Origin: Streptomyces werraensis
GTDB lineage: Bacteria; Actinomycetota; Actinomycetes; Streptomycetales; Streptomycetaceae
Assembly (NCBI GenBank): GCA_014656175.1
Contig: BNBX01000006.1
Coordinates: 310,001 to 374,000, forward strand
Direction of reading: 5' to 3'
Length of the DNA stretch: 64,000 nt
The position numbers and the translations under genes are program-made. The notes beneath the pieces were generated by a model that was given only the letters and a program-made list of their open reading frames with translations, had not been told where the DNA came from and made no database searches. Below are positions 32,223-41,301 of this stretch, piece after piece. Within the stretch, counting starts at the first letter, position 1. The number at the start of each line of letters is the position of its first letter.

Positions 32223-32684
32223 ATGATGACCAATCCGTATGCGGCCGGTGGCCGTACCGCGCCGAAGTGGGCGCGCAAGCGGTACGTGCTGCCGGCGCTC
32301 GGCCTCGCCTTCCTCATAGGCGTCGCAGCGGGCGGCGAGGACAGCAGCGCCAAGGGCGACGCGAAGCCTCTGGCGGCCGAGGCCCGGCCGTCGGCGACCG
32401 TCACCGCGACGGTGACCGCCACACCCTCCGTCGAAGCGGAACCCGCCCCGACCGTGACGGTGACGGAAACGGAGACGGCCAGGGTGAAGGTAAAGGTCAC
32501 CGAGACCGTGACCGCGGAGCCCGTCGAGGAGGACTACAGCGGAGGGGGAGGCGGCGGCAGCGTCTACTACCAGAACTGCGCCGCTGCCCGGGCGGATGGC
32601 GCGACGCCGGTACACCGCGGCGACCCCGGCTACGGCAGCCACCTCGACCGCGACGGTGACGGCGTCGGCTGCGAGTGGGGCTGA
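32223..32684 (+). CDS. Membrane-anchored protein with excalibur calcium-binding domain
   Basis: A 153-residue protein; ATG at 32223 (a second ATG follows at 32226) behind GGGGG. Short cytosolic start, one membrane helix (YVLPALGLAFLIGVAAG), a Thr/Val/Glu-rich repetitive linker (ATVTATVTATPSVE, TVTVTETETARVKV) and a C-terminal excalibur domain: YYQNCAAARADGATPVHRG then DRDGDGVGCEWG, a DxDxDG loop flanked by the paired Cys. The domain is extracellular and binds calcium. An AT-rich promoter stretch (32165-32210) precedes it. Confidence 0.9.
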   Translation: MMTNPYAAGGRTAPKWARKRYVLPALGLAFLIGVAAGGEDSSAKGDAKPLAAEARPSATVTATVTATPSVEAEPAPTVTVTETETARVKVKVTETVTAEPVEEDYSGGGGGGSVYYQNCAAARADGATPVHRGDPGYGSHLDRDGDGVGCEWG

Positions 32685-32838
32685 CCGAGGGGGCATGGGC
32701 GGCGCCCGGCGTGGCACTCGTCCGGTGCGGGCGGCGCCCGCCGCTACGGGGGCACCGCGACCGTGTACGAACAGCCGCCTAGGGTGAGGACGGTGCCCTC
32801 GTGACCAACAGCAGTCCCGCCGAGCCCGGCCGCAGGCC

Positions 32839-33147
32839 ATGAAGCGCGGCAAGCGGTATGCCGTCGCTGCCTCCGGTCAGTGGACCGACGAGGAGGACGG
32901 CCGCCGCAGGCTGCCCGCCGGGGAGGTCCATGCCTGGGAGCCGGGCCGCAACGAGACCGTCTGCGGCCTGTCCCTCAGCCGTTCGCGCCTCGCCCGCTTC
33001 TCGCACGTCAGCTGGCCCGACACGTTCCCCGAATCGGGCGGCGCGGCCGACAAGGTGCAGCGGGTGTGCCCGCGTTGCGCGTCGGTGGCCGGACGCCGAG
33101 GCGGCGACGCACGCCCACGCTGGGTGCGCGTCCGCCCGCGTCCATGA
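32839..33147 (+). CDS. Small conserved hypothetical protein (102 aa)
   Basis: ATG at 32839. Basic, with Trp and Cys conserved-looking patches: LPAGEVHAWEPGRNETVCGL, SLSRSRLARFSHVSWPDTFP and QRVCPRCASVAGRR. The latter resembles a small zinc-binding knuckle (one Cys in VCGL, two in CPRC). I recall similar Streptomyces proteins without function. A 13-codon frame (GTG 32801 to TGA 32842) overlaps its start as ATGA. Confidence 0.75.
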   Translation: MKRGKRYAVAASGQWTDEEDGRRRLPAGEVHAWEPGRNETVCGLSLSRSRLARFSHVSWPDTFPESGGAADKVQRVCPRCASVAGRRGGDARPRWVRVRPRP

Positions 33148-33160
33148 GGTGAGCGCCGCC

Positions 33161-34828
33161 TCAGGCGCCGGTCAACAGATCACCCTCCTCCACGGCGGAC
33201 AACGACAGCGTCTTGTAGCCGACCTGCTCGAACAGCACGACGACCCGGTCCTCCTCCATGCGCATCACGGTGCCCGCACCCCAGTCGGCGTGCCGCACAC
33301 GCTCGTTCGGCTCGTACGGCCCGGCCTCCCCGGCCGGGGGAGAGGCGTCCGCCCGCCCGGCATCCACCGCCCCGGGCTCGTCGGCCAGACGCTCGCACAC
33401 GTCGCAATGCCCGCAAGGAGCCTCGAGCTGCTCGCCGAAGTAGCCGAGCAGGTACTGGCGGCGACAGCTCGGCGTCTCCGCGTAGCCGCGCATCATCTCG
33501 ATGCGCGAACGGTCGATACGGCGCCCCCGCTCGAACACCTCCTCCGCCGCTTCCGCGGCTTCCTCCACCGACCGTCCGGACACGGCACGCACCGCACGGC
33601 GCCGCCCCTCGACCACCACGGCGCCCGCCTCCTCCAACATGTTCAACAGATCGCCGGCCTTCCGGCGCGACAGCCCGCACAGCTCCGCCGTACGACTGCG
33701 GCTCTGCGCCGCGTCCTGCTCGAGCAGCGTGCTCATGATCCGCCGCAGAGCCTCGGTGTCCAGCGACCTGGACGTGAGGAACTTCTGCAGCCCCAGATCC
33801 TCGGGCCGGTAGAACAGCACGGCTTCGGCCGCCTCCCCGTCCCGGCCGGCCCGCCCGACCTCCTGGTAGTAGGAGTCGAGCGACCCGGGCACGGAGGCGT
33901 GCGCGACGAACCGTACGTCGGGCTTGTCGATGCCCATCCCGAACGCCGAGGTGGCCACGACCACGGCGGGAGAGCCCTCCATGAACCCGTCCTGGATCCG
34001 CCGCCGCTCGGCCGCCTTGAGCCCGGCGTGATACGCCTCGGCGTCGACCCCGTCCTCACGGAGACGCTCCGCATAGGCCTCGGCGTCCTTGCGGGTGGCG
34101 GTGTAGAGGATGCCCGGTGCGGGCGCCGAGGCCGTCCAGCGGGAGACGGCCTCGCGCTTGGAGGGGGCGTCGGTGTAGGTGTGCACGGTCAGCCGGATGG
34201 CGGGCCGGTCCGTGCCGGTCGTCACGAGCTGGGGCTCGCGCATGTGCAGGTGCTCGACGATGTCCTCCCGCACGGGGGCCGCAGCGGTCGCGGTGAGCGC
34301 CAGCACGGGCGGGCGGCCCAGCCGCTCGGCGGCCTCACCGAGGGTGAGGTAGTCCGGCCGGAAGTCGTGCCCCCAGACGGACACACAGTGGGCCTCATCG
34401 ACGACGAACAGCGACGGCCGCAGCTCACGCAGCCGCTCCAGGACGTCCTTCCTGGCCAGCTGCTCGGGAGAGAGGAACAGGTACTCGGCGTCACCTTCCT
34501 CCACCGCCTGCCAACCCTCGTCGGTCACCGACTGCGACTGGGCGGAGTTCACGGCCACTGCATCCGGAGCCTCGCTGTCCCGCAGCCCCGTGACCTGGTC
34601 ACGCTGCAGGGCGATCAACGGCGACACGACCACGGCGGGGCCGCCCAGCAGCACGGTCGGCACCTGGTAGATCGCCGACTTCCCGGAACCGGTGGGCATC
34701 ACGACCAGCACGTCACGGCCGTCCAGCAGTCCCTGCATCGCCTCGGCCTGCTCAGCGCCCAGATCGGTCCACCCGAACCGCTCGCGCGCCACGCGACGCA
34801 ACTCGGCCTCCCGCTCCCGCTCATCCAT
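33161..34828 (-). CDS. recQ: RecQ family ATP-dependent DNA helicase
   Basis: A 555-residue SF2 helicase. Walker A MPTGSGKS (residues 44-51), DEAH box (144-147, VVDEAHCVSVWGHDFRPDYL as the RecQ-specific aromatic loop), LTATAAAPVRED (motif III), GILYTATRKDAEAYAERL (IV), and QEVGRAGRDGEA (VI). A zinc-binding region follows: CRRQYLLGYFGEQLEAPCGH with CDVC. The HRDC domain of E. coli RecQ is absent; the end instead has a KOW/Tudor-like stretch (NERVRHADWGAGTVMRM). The domain set is that of a short actinobacterial RecQ. It unwinds DNA 3'-5' in repair. Confidence 0.93.
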   Translation of the reverse strand: MDEREREAELRRVARERFGWTDLGAEQAEAMQGLLDGRDVLVVMPTGSGKSAIYQVPTVLLGGPAVVVSPLIALQRDQVTGLRDSEAPDAVAVNSAQSQSVTDEGWQAVEEGDAEYLFLSPEQLARKDVLERLRELRPSLFVVDEAHCVSVWGHDFRPDYLTLGEAAERLGRPPVLALTATAAAPVREDIVEHLHMREPQLVTTGTDRPAIRLTVHTYTDAPSKREAVSRWTASAPAPGILYTATRKDAEAYAERLREDGVDAEAYHAGLKAAERRRIQDGFMEGSPAVVVATSAFGMGIDKPDVRFVAHASVPGSLDSYYQEVGRAGRDGEAAEAVLFYRPEDLGLQKFLTSRSLDTEALRRIMSTLLEQDAAQSRSRTAELCGLSRRKAGDLLNMLEEAGAVVVEGRRRAVRAVSGRSVEEAAEAAEEVFERGRRIDRSRIEMMRGYAETPSCRRQYLLGYFGEQLEAPCGHCDVCERLADEPGAVDAGRADASPPAGEAGPYEPNERVRHADWGAGTVMRMEEDRVVVLFEQVGYKTLSLSAVEEGDLLTGA

Positions 34829-34937
34829 CCCGTACGCCCTTCCAGCCCCTGACCAGTGAGTTCCCGGCCCGGGTGCCCGCTGCGGGGGCGGGGATGCGCG
34901 CTACGACGTACCGCTGTCGCGCCACGGGGGAGGCGAC

Positions 34938-35141
34938 TCAGCCCTCCGGCTCCCGCGGCTTGACGTCGACCTCGCGCAACCCCTGCTCCTTGAGCCCGGT
35001 ACGCGCCTCGGTGCGGTGCCCGCGGGCGACGTAGTCCCGCACGATCGCCTCGACCGCGTCCTGCGGCGAACCGATGCCCGCCAGAACCATCACTTCCACC
35101 ACCAGCTCGGCGTCCAGACTGATGCTGACCTTGGCCACCAT
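34938..35141 (-). CDS. VapB-type antitoxin-like ribbon-helix-helix protein
   Basis: A 67-residue protein; ATG at 35141 (MVAKVSISLDAELVVEVMVL). The N-terminus matches the VapB (DUF2191-like) antitoxin pattern: a beta strand for DNA binding followed by AGIGSPQDAVEAIVRDYVAR. A VapC PIN-domain toxin gene, expected just downstream on the same strand, is not present; RecQ comes next. It is therefore an orphan antitoxin or a stand-alone regulator. Confidence 0.75.
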   Translation of the reverse strand: MVAKVSISLDAELVVEVMVLAGIGSPQDAVEAIVRDYVARGHRTEARTGLKEQGLREVDVKPREPEG

Positions 35142-35194
35142 GCCTCCCGTCGCGTCACACCCCACCGTGGCCGCCTCCGAGCCGGCGGCGGCCT

Positions 35195-35410
35195 GTGCTC
35201 GACAGCTTCGCGCACATGCCCGACGTCTGCATCGACTTCACCGTCGCCGACCCGAAGCGGCACCGTCGGGAACCGGCCATCGCGGCCGTGCTCCTCGCGG
35301 GCATGACGGTTGCCGTCCCCGGCACTCTGGCGCATCGCATGTCCGACGCGGAACCCGACCGGGATCAGGCCGTCCTCGAGGAGTACTGGCCGCACGCCGT
35401 CGGCAGGTGA
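35195..35410 (+). CDS. Possible short or residual CDS (71 aa)
   Basis: A GTG-started frame with Streptomyces-like codon use reads LDSFAHMPDVCIDFTVADPK then AIAAVLLAGMTVAVPGTLAH and ends EEYWPHAVGR. There is no clear ribosome site and I know no family. It may be the end of a disrupted gene or a small protein. It is antisense to nothing and fills the space between the VapB-like and GlxA-type genes. Confidence 0.3.
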   Translation: MLDSFAHMPDVCIDFTVADPKRHRREPAIAAVLLAGMTVAVPGTLAHRMSDAEPDRDQAVLEEYWPHAVGR

Positions 35411-35428
35411 GAGCCCTGAGCCGGCGGA

Positions 35429-36409
35429 TCACCGCCCTGCCGTCGCCTCCGGCGCGCCGTGCGTGCGGCGGTACGCCGCCGGTGACAGGCCCACGTACGT
35501 GTGGAACTGCCGGCGCAGCGCGACCGGGTCGCTGAAACCGCAGGCGTTCGCGATGCGGGCGACGGGCAGGGTCGTGGACTCCAGAAGATGGCGTGCGTGC
35601 GCGAGCCGGCGCTGGGCCAGCCACTTCAGCGGGCTGAGCCCGGTCTCCTGCCGGAACCGGCGCGTGAACGTGCGCACGCTCATGTGCGCGTGCCGCGCCA
35701 TGTCCTCCAGGGTGAGCGGCTCGGCCAGCCGCTCCAGCGCCCACTGCCGGGTCGCCGACGTGGAACGGCCGGCGTCCTGAGGCACCACGTGCTCGATGAA
35801 CTGCGTCTGCCCGCCCTCACGCCACGGCGCCGCCACACACCGCCGGGCGGCGGCCGCGGCGACACTCGCCCCGTGGTCCCGCCGTACGAGGTGCAGGCAC
35901 AGGTCGATGCCCGCGGCGCCGCCGGCGGACGTGAGGATGCGGCCGTTGTCGACGAACAGGACGTTCGGATCGACCTCGATCCCCGGGAACAGTTCCGCGA
36001 AGGCCTCGCAGAGCGTCCAGTGCGTGGTGGCCCGCAGCCCGTCCAGCAGCCCCGCCGCCGCGAGCAGGAAGGCCGAGGTGCACAGACTCACGATGCGCGT
36101 CTGCGGCCGGATCGCTTTCAGCACCGCCGTGACGTCCTCGGGCAGCGTCCCCGTCGCCAGCAGCTGGGGAGTGGGCTCCTGGGTGGCGATCACCACCGTG
36201 TCCGCGGTCCACAGCAGCGACTCGTCGTGCTCCACGACGATCCGGTAGTCCTCGTGCGTACGGACCGGCCGTCCCCCGATCGAGCAGGTCCCCACCGAGT
36301 ACAGAGGACTCCCGTCCCTGGCCCGCGCCTCGTTGAAGATGCGGGCGGGAATGCCCAGATCCAGTGGCAGGACCCCGTCGAGGGCGAGAACGGCAACCCG
36401 GTGCGTCAT
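35429..36409 (-). CDS. GlxA family regulator (DJ-1/PfpI domain plus AraC-type HTH)
   Basis: A 326-residue regulator; ATG at 36409 (MTHRVAVLALDGVLPLDLGI). Residues ~1-175 are a DJ-1/PfpI-like domain with the Cys elbow IVSLCTSAFLLAAAGLLDGL and LTSAGGAAGIDLCLHLVRRD; residues ~225-320 are an AraC DNA-binding unit (SVRTFTRRFRQETGLSPLKW, ANACGFSDPVALRRQFHTYV, LSPAAYRRTHG). It diverges from an NADP-dependent quinone-reductase-type gene and probably regulates it. Confidence 0.92.
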   Translation of the reverse strand: MTHRVAVLALDGVLPLDLGIPARIFNEARARDGSPLYSVGTCSIGGRPVRTHEDYRIVVEHDESLLWTADTVVIATQEPTPQLLATGTLPEDVTAVLKAIRPQTRIVSLCTSAFLLAAAGLLDGLRATTHWTLCEAFAELFPGIEVDPNVLFVDNGRILTSAGGAAGIDLCLHLVRRDHGASVAAAAARRCVAAPWREGGQTQFIEHVVPQDAGRSTSATRQWALERLAEPLTLEDMARHAHMSVRTFTRRFRQETGLSPLKWLAQRRLAHARHLLESTTLPVARIANACGFSDPVALRRQFHTYVGLSPAAYRRTHGAPEATAGR

Positions 36410-36530
36410 GGCCGGAATATTACGACAGGTGTCCCTCGGGCCACTCACACCCGCGCGCACCGGCACGGCAGGGTGGTTCTGCCGGGTACGCCCCGGCGCA
36501 CCACCCCACGACGAACAGGAGCGAGACACG

Positions 36531-37496
36531 ATGAGCGGCCCCACCATGCGCGCCGTCACGATCAAGGAGTTCGGCGGCCCGGAGGTCCTGACCCCCGAGG
36601 ACGTGGCCCGCCCCGAACCCCTGCCGACCGAGGTGCTGGTGCGCGTCCACGCGGCCGGCGTCAACCCGGTGGACTGGAAGACCCGGGCGGGCCAGGGCAT
36701 GGCGGGCCTGCAGACCTTCCCGCTGATCCTCGGCTGGGACGTCTCCGGCGTCGTCGAACAGGTCGGTTTCGGCGTCACCACGCTCAAGCCGGGCGACGAG
36801 GTGTACGGCATGCCGTGGTTCCCGCGCGCCGGCGGCGCCTACGCCGAGTACGTCACCGCACCGGCCCGCCAGTGGGCCCGCAAGCCGTCCACCGTGGACC
36901 ACGTCCACGCGGCCGCCGTGCCGCTGGCGGCACTGACCGCCTGGCAGATCCTCGTGGACACCGCGCATGTGCAGCCGGGGCAGCGGGTCCTGATCACCGC
37001 CGCCGCCGGAGGCGTGGGCCACTTCGCCGTCCAGTTCGCCCGCCACCTGGGCGCGCACGTGATCGCCACGGCCAGTGCCGCACGACACCCCTGGCTGAAG
37101 GACCTCGGCGCCGACGAGACGATCGACTACACCACCACCCCCTTCGAGGACGCCGCGGCCGACGTCGACGTGGTCGTCGATCTGGTCGGCGACGCGCCCG
37201 ACCGGTCCAGCACCCGGGCCCTGAAGACCCTGTCGCCGGGCGGCCTGCTGGTCGCCGTCCCCGGCGGTGTCTCCCCGGACCTGGCGGCGGCCGCCGACGC
37301 GGCGGGCGTACGGACCACCGGCTTCCTGGTCGAGCCGGACGGACCGGCGCTGACCCGGATCGCGGACCTGATCGACGCGGGCGAGGTGAGCGTCGAGGTG
37401 GCGAAGACCTTCCCCCTCGCGGAGGCCGCCACGGCCCACGTCCACGGCGAGGCCGGCCACACGCGCGGCAAGCTGGTCCTGACCGCGACGGACTGA
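36531..37496 (+). CDS. NADP-dependent oxidoreductase (zinc-less MDR/quinone reductase type)
   Basis: A 321-residue medium-chain reductase; ATG at 36531 after CAGGAGCGAG. Signatures: MRAVTIKEFGGPEVLTPEDV, VRVHAAGVNPVDWKTRAG, LGWDVSGVVEQVG, and the nucleotide loop VLITAAAGGVGHFAVQFARH. Zinc ligands of alcohol dehydrogenases are missing, as usual for QOR-type enzymes. It reduces quinones or enones with NADPH. Divergent from a GlxA-type regulator. Confidence 0.93.
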   Translation: MSGPTMRAVTIKEFGGPEVLTPEDVARPEPLPTEVLVRVHAAGVNPVDWKTRAGQGMAGLQTFPLILGWDVSGVVEQVGFGVTTLKPGDEVYGMPWFPRAGGAYAEYVTAPARQWARKPSTVDHVHAAAVPLAALTAWQILVDTAHVQPGQRVLITAAAGGVGHFAVQFARHLGAHVIATASAARHPWLKDLGADETIDYTTTPFEDAAADVDVVVDLVGDAPDRSSTRALKTLSPGGLLVAVPGGVSPDLAAAADAAGVRTTGFLVEPDGPALTRIADLIDAGEVSVEVAKTFPLAEAATAHVHGEAGHTRGKLVLTATD

Positions 37497-37547
37497 CACG
37501 CGGGGCGTTCCAGGTTCCGCCGGAGCCGCACGGGGCACCTCGTCGGT

Positions 37548-37874
37548 GTGCATGCGGACCAGCCGCCGGAGCGAACCCCCGACGGACACCACGTCGTCAT
37601 CCGGGGCAGGAAATGGCGGGCGACCGACCCCTCCGTGCCGGAGGAGACGGCCGCCCGCCTACGACGCCACCTCATGTCGGCACGCCGGGCAGTGCGCTCC
37701 GCGACGGCCGCGGACGACGAGCAGGCGGAGCGGGCGGCGCGGTCCCGGGTGAACCGGGCCAAGGTCGCACTCGGTGAACGGGGCGCCCCGTGGTGGGAAC
37801 AGTCGGAGGAGGAGCGCCGACACCGCTGGGAGGAAGGGCTGAAGTCCCTCGACGCGGAGGACGCCGAGGACTGA
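37548..37874 (+). CDS. Conserved hypothetical protein (108 aa, sometimes labelled biopolymer transporter Tol)
   Basis: GTG at 37548. Sequence HHVVIRGRKWRATDPSVPEE, AARLRRHLMSARRAVRSATA, then RVNRAKVALGERGAPWWEQS and EERRHRWEEGLKSLDAED. I recall this highly conserved Streptomyces small protein under the unsupported name 'biopolymer transporter Tol'; nothing in it suggests transport. Mostly helical and charged, cytoplasmic. No operon partner evident. Confidence 0.75.
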   Translation: MHADQPPERTPDGHHVVIRGRKWRATDPSVPEETAARLRRHLMSARRAVRSATAADDEQAERAARSRVNRAKVALGERGAPWWEQSEEERRHRWEEGLKSLDAEDAED

Positions 37875-38000
37875 GGCGTCGCCGGTCGGCCTCGAACCCG
37901 GCACCCGAGACGTCGGCGGCCGACCGCTCACGTCATCCCCCAGGGGCCATTGCTGGTCGGGACCGACAGCATGCCTGCGTGACGCCGACTCGTCCGGTGC

Positions 38001-38753
38001 TCAGCCCAGCCCGCCGGTCGCCCGCAGATTCTGGCCGGTGATCCACCGGCCGTCCGGTCCCACGAGGAACGCGACGACGTCGGCCACGTCGGACGGCTGC
38101 CCCAGACGCCCGAGCGGAGTCATGCCGGCGACGGCTTCGAGTGCTTCCGCCGGGTTGGTCGTACGCAGCAACTCGGTGTCGGTCGCGCCGGGGGAGACCG
38201 TGTTGACGGTGATACCGCGGGAGCCGAGCTCACGCGCCGCGACGGCGGTCAGCTGCTCGACCGCGCCCTTGCTGGCGGCATAGGGGGCGATACCCGGGGC
38301 GGGCCGTACGGTGTTGAGGGTGGAGATGTTCACGATCCGTCCGCCGTCGGGCATGTTCCGGGCCGCGTAACGCATGGTGAGGAAGACGGACCTCGTGTTC
38401 ACCGCCATGACCTCGTCGAAGAGGCCGACGTCGGTCGAGGCGAGCGGGGTCGGGGTGAAGGACATCGCGGCGTTGTTCACGAGGATGCGGAGACGGCCGA
38501 GTTGAGCCTCGGCGGCTTCCATCAGCCGCTCGGGCCCGTCCTCCTCGCCGAGGTCGAGACGCACCGCCTTGACGTGGCCGCCGTCAGCCTCGACGGCACG
38601 GACGACATCCTTTGCCGCCTCGTCGTCCCTGGCGTAGTTGAACACCACGGCCGCCCCGTCCCGGCACAACCGCTCGACGATGGCCCGTCCGATCCCTCTC
38701 GACCCGCCAGTGACGACGGCGGTCGCGTCCTTCAACGTCGCATCCTTCACCAC
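38001..38753 (-). CDS. SDR family oxidoreductase
   Basis: A 250-residue classical SDR; GTG at 38753 behind GGAGGGAAC. TGGSRGIGRAIVERL (cofactor), NNAAMSF (NNAG-like), NISTLN (catalytic Ser), YAASKGAVEQL (YxxxK), then SPGATDTELLR and ITGQNLRATGG at the end. Close to 3-oxoacyl-ACP reductase-type SDRs. NADP-dependent, substrate unknown. Confidence 0.93.
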   Translation of the reverse strand: MVKDATLKDATAVVTGGSRGIGRAIVERLCRDGAAVVFNYARDDEAAKDVVRAVEADGGHVKAVRLDLGEEDGPERLMEAAEAQLGRLRILVNNAAMSFTPTPLASTDVGLFDEVMAVNTRSVFLTMRYAARNMPDGGRIVNISTLNTVRPAPGIAPYAASKGAVEQLTAVAARELGSRGITVNTVSPGATDTELLRTTNPAEALEAVAGMTPLGRLGQPSDVADVVAFLVGPDGRWITGQNLRATGGLG

Positions 38754-38838
38754 GGTTCCCTCCGCGTGTGCATCATGATCCGTGACGTCCTCGTTCGTGC
38801 CTCGAAGGCCTCACGGAACCACACCACCAGGAGAAGCA

Positions 38839-39222
38839 GTGTCGCAACCGCTCACCCCGGAGGAACACCTCGCCGCAGCCAAGGACCGGCTGAGCCTTCC
38901 ACCCGTCGTCGCCATCTGCGGCTCGACCCGTTTCATGACCGAGATGGCCGAGGCCGACCTGCAGGAGACCAAGGACGGCAAGATCGTCGTCAAGCCGGGT
39001 TGCGACCTGAAGTCGCCGCACGCGCTCTGGGCCGACCCCGTGGAGGCCGAGGCACTGAAGGCGCGGCTCGACGCGCTGCACCGGGCGAAGATCCGACTCG
39101 CCGACGAGGTGCTCGTGGTCGGCGACTACATCGGAGACAGCACCCGCGCCGAGATCGCCTACGCCCGCTCGCTGGACAAGCCCGTGCGCTTCACTCACCC
39201 GCACGTCGACCCCGACGCCTGA
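38839..39222 (+). CDS. Nucleoside 2-deoxyribosyltransferase-like protein
   Basis: A 127-residue protein; GTG at 38839 behind AGGAGAAGC. VVAICGSTRFMTEMAEADLQ at the N-terminus and ADEVLVVGDYIGDSTRAEIA toward the end match the Rossmann-like nucleoside deoxyribosyltransferase/DUF4406 group, in which the C-terminal GxSTxxEIxYA motif holds the catalytic Glu. Substrate may be a nucleoside or nucleotide. Diverges from the SDR at 38753. Confidence 0.78.
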   Translation: MSQPLTPEEHLAAAKDRLSLPPVVAICGSTRFMTEMAEADLQETKDGKIVVKPGCDLKSPHALWADPVEAEALKARLDALHRAKIRLADEVLVVGDYIGDSTRAEIAYARSLDKPVRFTHPHVDPDA

Positions 39223-39232
39223 CCGCTCGCCC

Positions 39233-40357
39233 TCAACCACCGTCAGTGAGCCAGGCCATCGGGTCCGTGTACTGGCCGTCGAGGAGCACCTCGAAGTGGA
39301 GGTGGGAGCCGGTGGACAGTCCCGTCGAACCCACCAGTCCCACGGCCTGCCCCGCCGCGAGGCTCTGACCCGCGCTCACCTGAAGCGCCGACAGGTGGCT
39401 GTACGTGGTCTGCAGCCGCTTCCCCTCGATCGTGCCGTGATCGATCACCACCCGGTAGCCGTACGCAGGCGTCATGCCCGCGAACTCCACCACCCCGCCC
39501 CAGGCCGCCGACACCTGCGCCCCCTGCGGCGCGTGGAAGTCGACGCCCGTGTGCAGCTTGGTCACTCCCGTCAGCGGGTGCTTGCGCGAGCCGAACGGCG
39601 AGGTGACGGAGAGGGTGACGACGGGCTGCTGCAGTCGCGCGCCGGCGGCCTGAACGCCGCCCTCCTGCTCAGGGTTGCGCCGGACCAGAGCGCTGTACCG
39701 CGGCAGCCGCTTCTTCACCTCGGTCACGAACAGGAGCGCCGAGGACGGGACTTTGCCGGACTCCGCCACCTCGTCCGACCCCACCGCGTACGCGGCGAGC
39801 GTGAGGTCGGCGAGATCTCCGTTCACGGTGCCCTCGGTGCGCAGCGCGGTCATCTGCTGCGACAACGAGCAGTCCTGCCGCCCCAGCGCCATGATCGCGT
39901 CCACCGTGTCGAGGGGCGTGGACGTGCCGTTGCCGTCGTCGTCCCGGCCCCACTTCTCCCAACTGGTCCTCGAGAAACGGGCGATGCCCTGTTCGGACAG
40001 GCCCGAGCCGTCACTCTGCCAGCCGGACAGCTGGTCGATGTGGGCGGCGAGCAGCGCGGGCGTGACCCCCGCGCAGTCAGCGGTCGCCCTGCGCAGCCAA
40101 GGGACGTAGGAGCCATCCACATTGCTGACGGCCGACTCCGCCTGACCCGGCGTCCGGTCCTGCGGCACGGCTGTCTGGTCGCCGACCAAGGAGACGAACG
40201 CGAAGACGGCTCCAAGCGTCACCACGCCCGGCAGCACGACGAGCAAGCAGGCGCCCGGGCCGCGGCGGCGGCGCGGCGCGGCAGGAGTGGCGGTGACGGT
40301 GGTGGAAGTCGGCGATGCGGACTGTGCCGCGTCGTCACCCTTGGGCACGTTCTGCAT
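39233..40357 (-). CDS. M23 family peptidoglycan endopeptidase with lytic-transglycosylase-like region
   Basis: A 374-residue protein; ATG at 40357 (MQNVPKGDD). A cytosolic start with Arg-rich stretch is followed by one membrane helix (ACLLVVLPGVVTLGAVFAFVSLVG). Residues ~85-200 (ADCAGVTPALLAAHIDQLSG, GIARFSRTSWEKWG) look like the SLT-type domain found in Streptomyces NLP/M23 proteins. The C-terminus is a LytM/M23 domain: SPFGSRKHPL, HTGVDFHAPQG and GSHLHFEVLLDG, i.e. the HxxxD and HxH zinc motifs. It cuts cell-wall peptides. Antisense to nothing real. Confidence 0.92.
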   Translation of the reverse strand: MQNVPKGDDAAQSASPTSTTVTATPAAPRRRRGPGACLLVVLPGVVTLGAVFAFVSLVGDQTAVPQDRTPGQAESAVSNVDGSYVPWLRRATADCAGVTPALLAAHIDQLSGWQSDGSGLSEQGIARFSRTSWEKWGRDDDGNGTSTPLDTVDAIMALGRQDCSLSQQMTALRTEGTVNGDLADLTLAAYAVGSDEVAESGKVPSSALLFVTEVKKRLPRYSALVRRNPEQEGGVQAAGARLQQPVVTLSVTSPFGSRKHPLTGVTKLHTGVDFHAPQGAQVSAAWGGVVEFAGMTPAYGYRVVIDHGTIEGKRLQTTYSHLSALQVSAGQSLAAGQAVGLVGSTGLSTGSHLHFEVLLDGQYTDPMAWLTDGG

Positions 40358-40627
40358 GCTCCCACTCTCGGCGGCAGCCCTCGCCGTACGCGGTCCGAGG
40401 TGCCTTCCCTGTCTGCGAACACGGCGAGATACGCCGGTTCCTCCGCAGACGCTACGCGCTCCGTGATCGACACGGCACCAGCCACGAGGACAGAGTGAAC
40501 TGCCCGATGGGGCACCCTGCACAAGGCGTCCGCCACAGCGCGGCCGTCCCCGGGGGCAACCGCCCGAAGCCGGAGTCGCGCGACCGGCACGCGGCCGGGC
40601 CGTGCTCACGGAAGGCGCCGGGGAGTC

Positions 40628-41272
40628 TCACACCTGAACGCCGGCACCGGGCTCGAGGCGCTCGATCGGAATGCCGGTCAGCCCCTTCTCGCCGAGCAGG
40701 TTGGCCGTGGACTGCCGGCCGAGGTCGCTGAGCATGAGTTCGTGGATCTCGATGACACGCTCGGGCTTGACGGCGCGGACGTAGTCGGCGGCTTCACCGA
40801 GCTTCGTCCAGGGTCCGCTGGTCGGCAGCAGCAGGGTGCGCACGGGGGCGTCGGGCACGCAGTAGGCGTCGCCCGGATGGTGGACGGCGCCGTCGTCGAG
40901 GAGGTAGCCGACGTTGTCGGGGCACGGGATGTCGGAATGGATCCGCGCATGCCGGTCGCCGTGGACGCTGACGGGGATCGACCCCACGCCGAAGGTGTCA
41001 CCCGCGGCGACGGTGTGCACGCGCCCGCCGTGGCTGCCGAGGGCGGACGCGACGGCGGCGGTGCCGTAGACGTGCAGGTCTGGCCGCGTTTCGAGCGCGG
41101 CGGCGACGAGCTGTTCGTCGAAGTGGTCGAAGTGTTCGTGGGTGATCAGCACGGCGTGAGCCCGGGCGACGGCTTCGGCCGCGTCCGGGGTGAACGTGCC
41201 GGGGTCGACGACCAGCCGGGTGCCGTCCTTCTCGAGCGTGACGCATGCATGGGCGTGCTTGGTGAGCTTCAC
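40628..41272 (-). CDS. MBL fold metallo-hydrolase (UPF0173-like)
   Basis: A 214-residue enzyme; GTG at 41272 (VKLTKHAHACVTLEKDG) behind GGAAGG. Zinc motif THEHFDHFDE (HxHxDH), later VHGDRHARIH and VHHPGDAYCV provide the remaining ligands, and the end is EIHELMLSDLG. The fold matches metal-dependent hydrolases with UlaG-like relatives. It diverges from a MarR regulator with a shared promoter region, so it is likely its target. Confidence 0.9.
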   Translation of the reverse strand: MKLTKHAHACVTLEKDGTRLVVDPGTFTPDAAEAVARAHAVLITHEHFDHFDEQLVAAALETRPDLHVYGTAAVASALGSHGGRVHTVAAGDTFGVGSIPVSVHGDRHARIHSDIPCPDNVGYLLDDGAVHHPGDAYCVPDAPVRTLLLPTSGPWTKLGEAADYVRAVKPERVIEIHELMLSDLGRQSTANLLGEKGLTGIPIERLEPGAGVQV

Positions 41273-41301
41273 GGTGGGGCCTTCCGGGCCGGGGAAATAT
41301 C

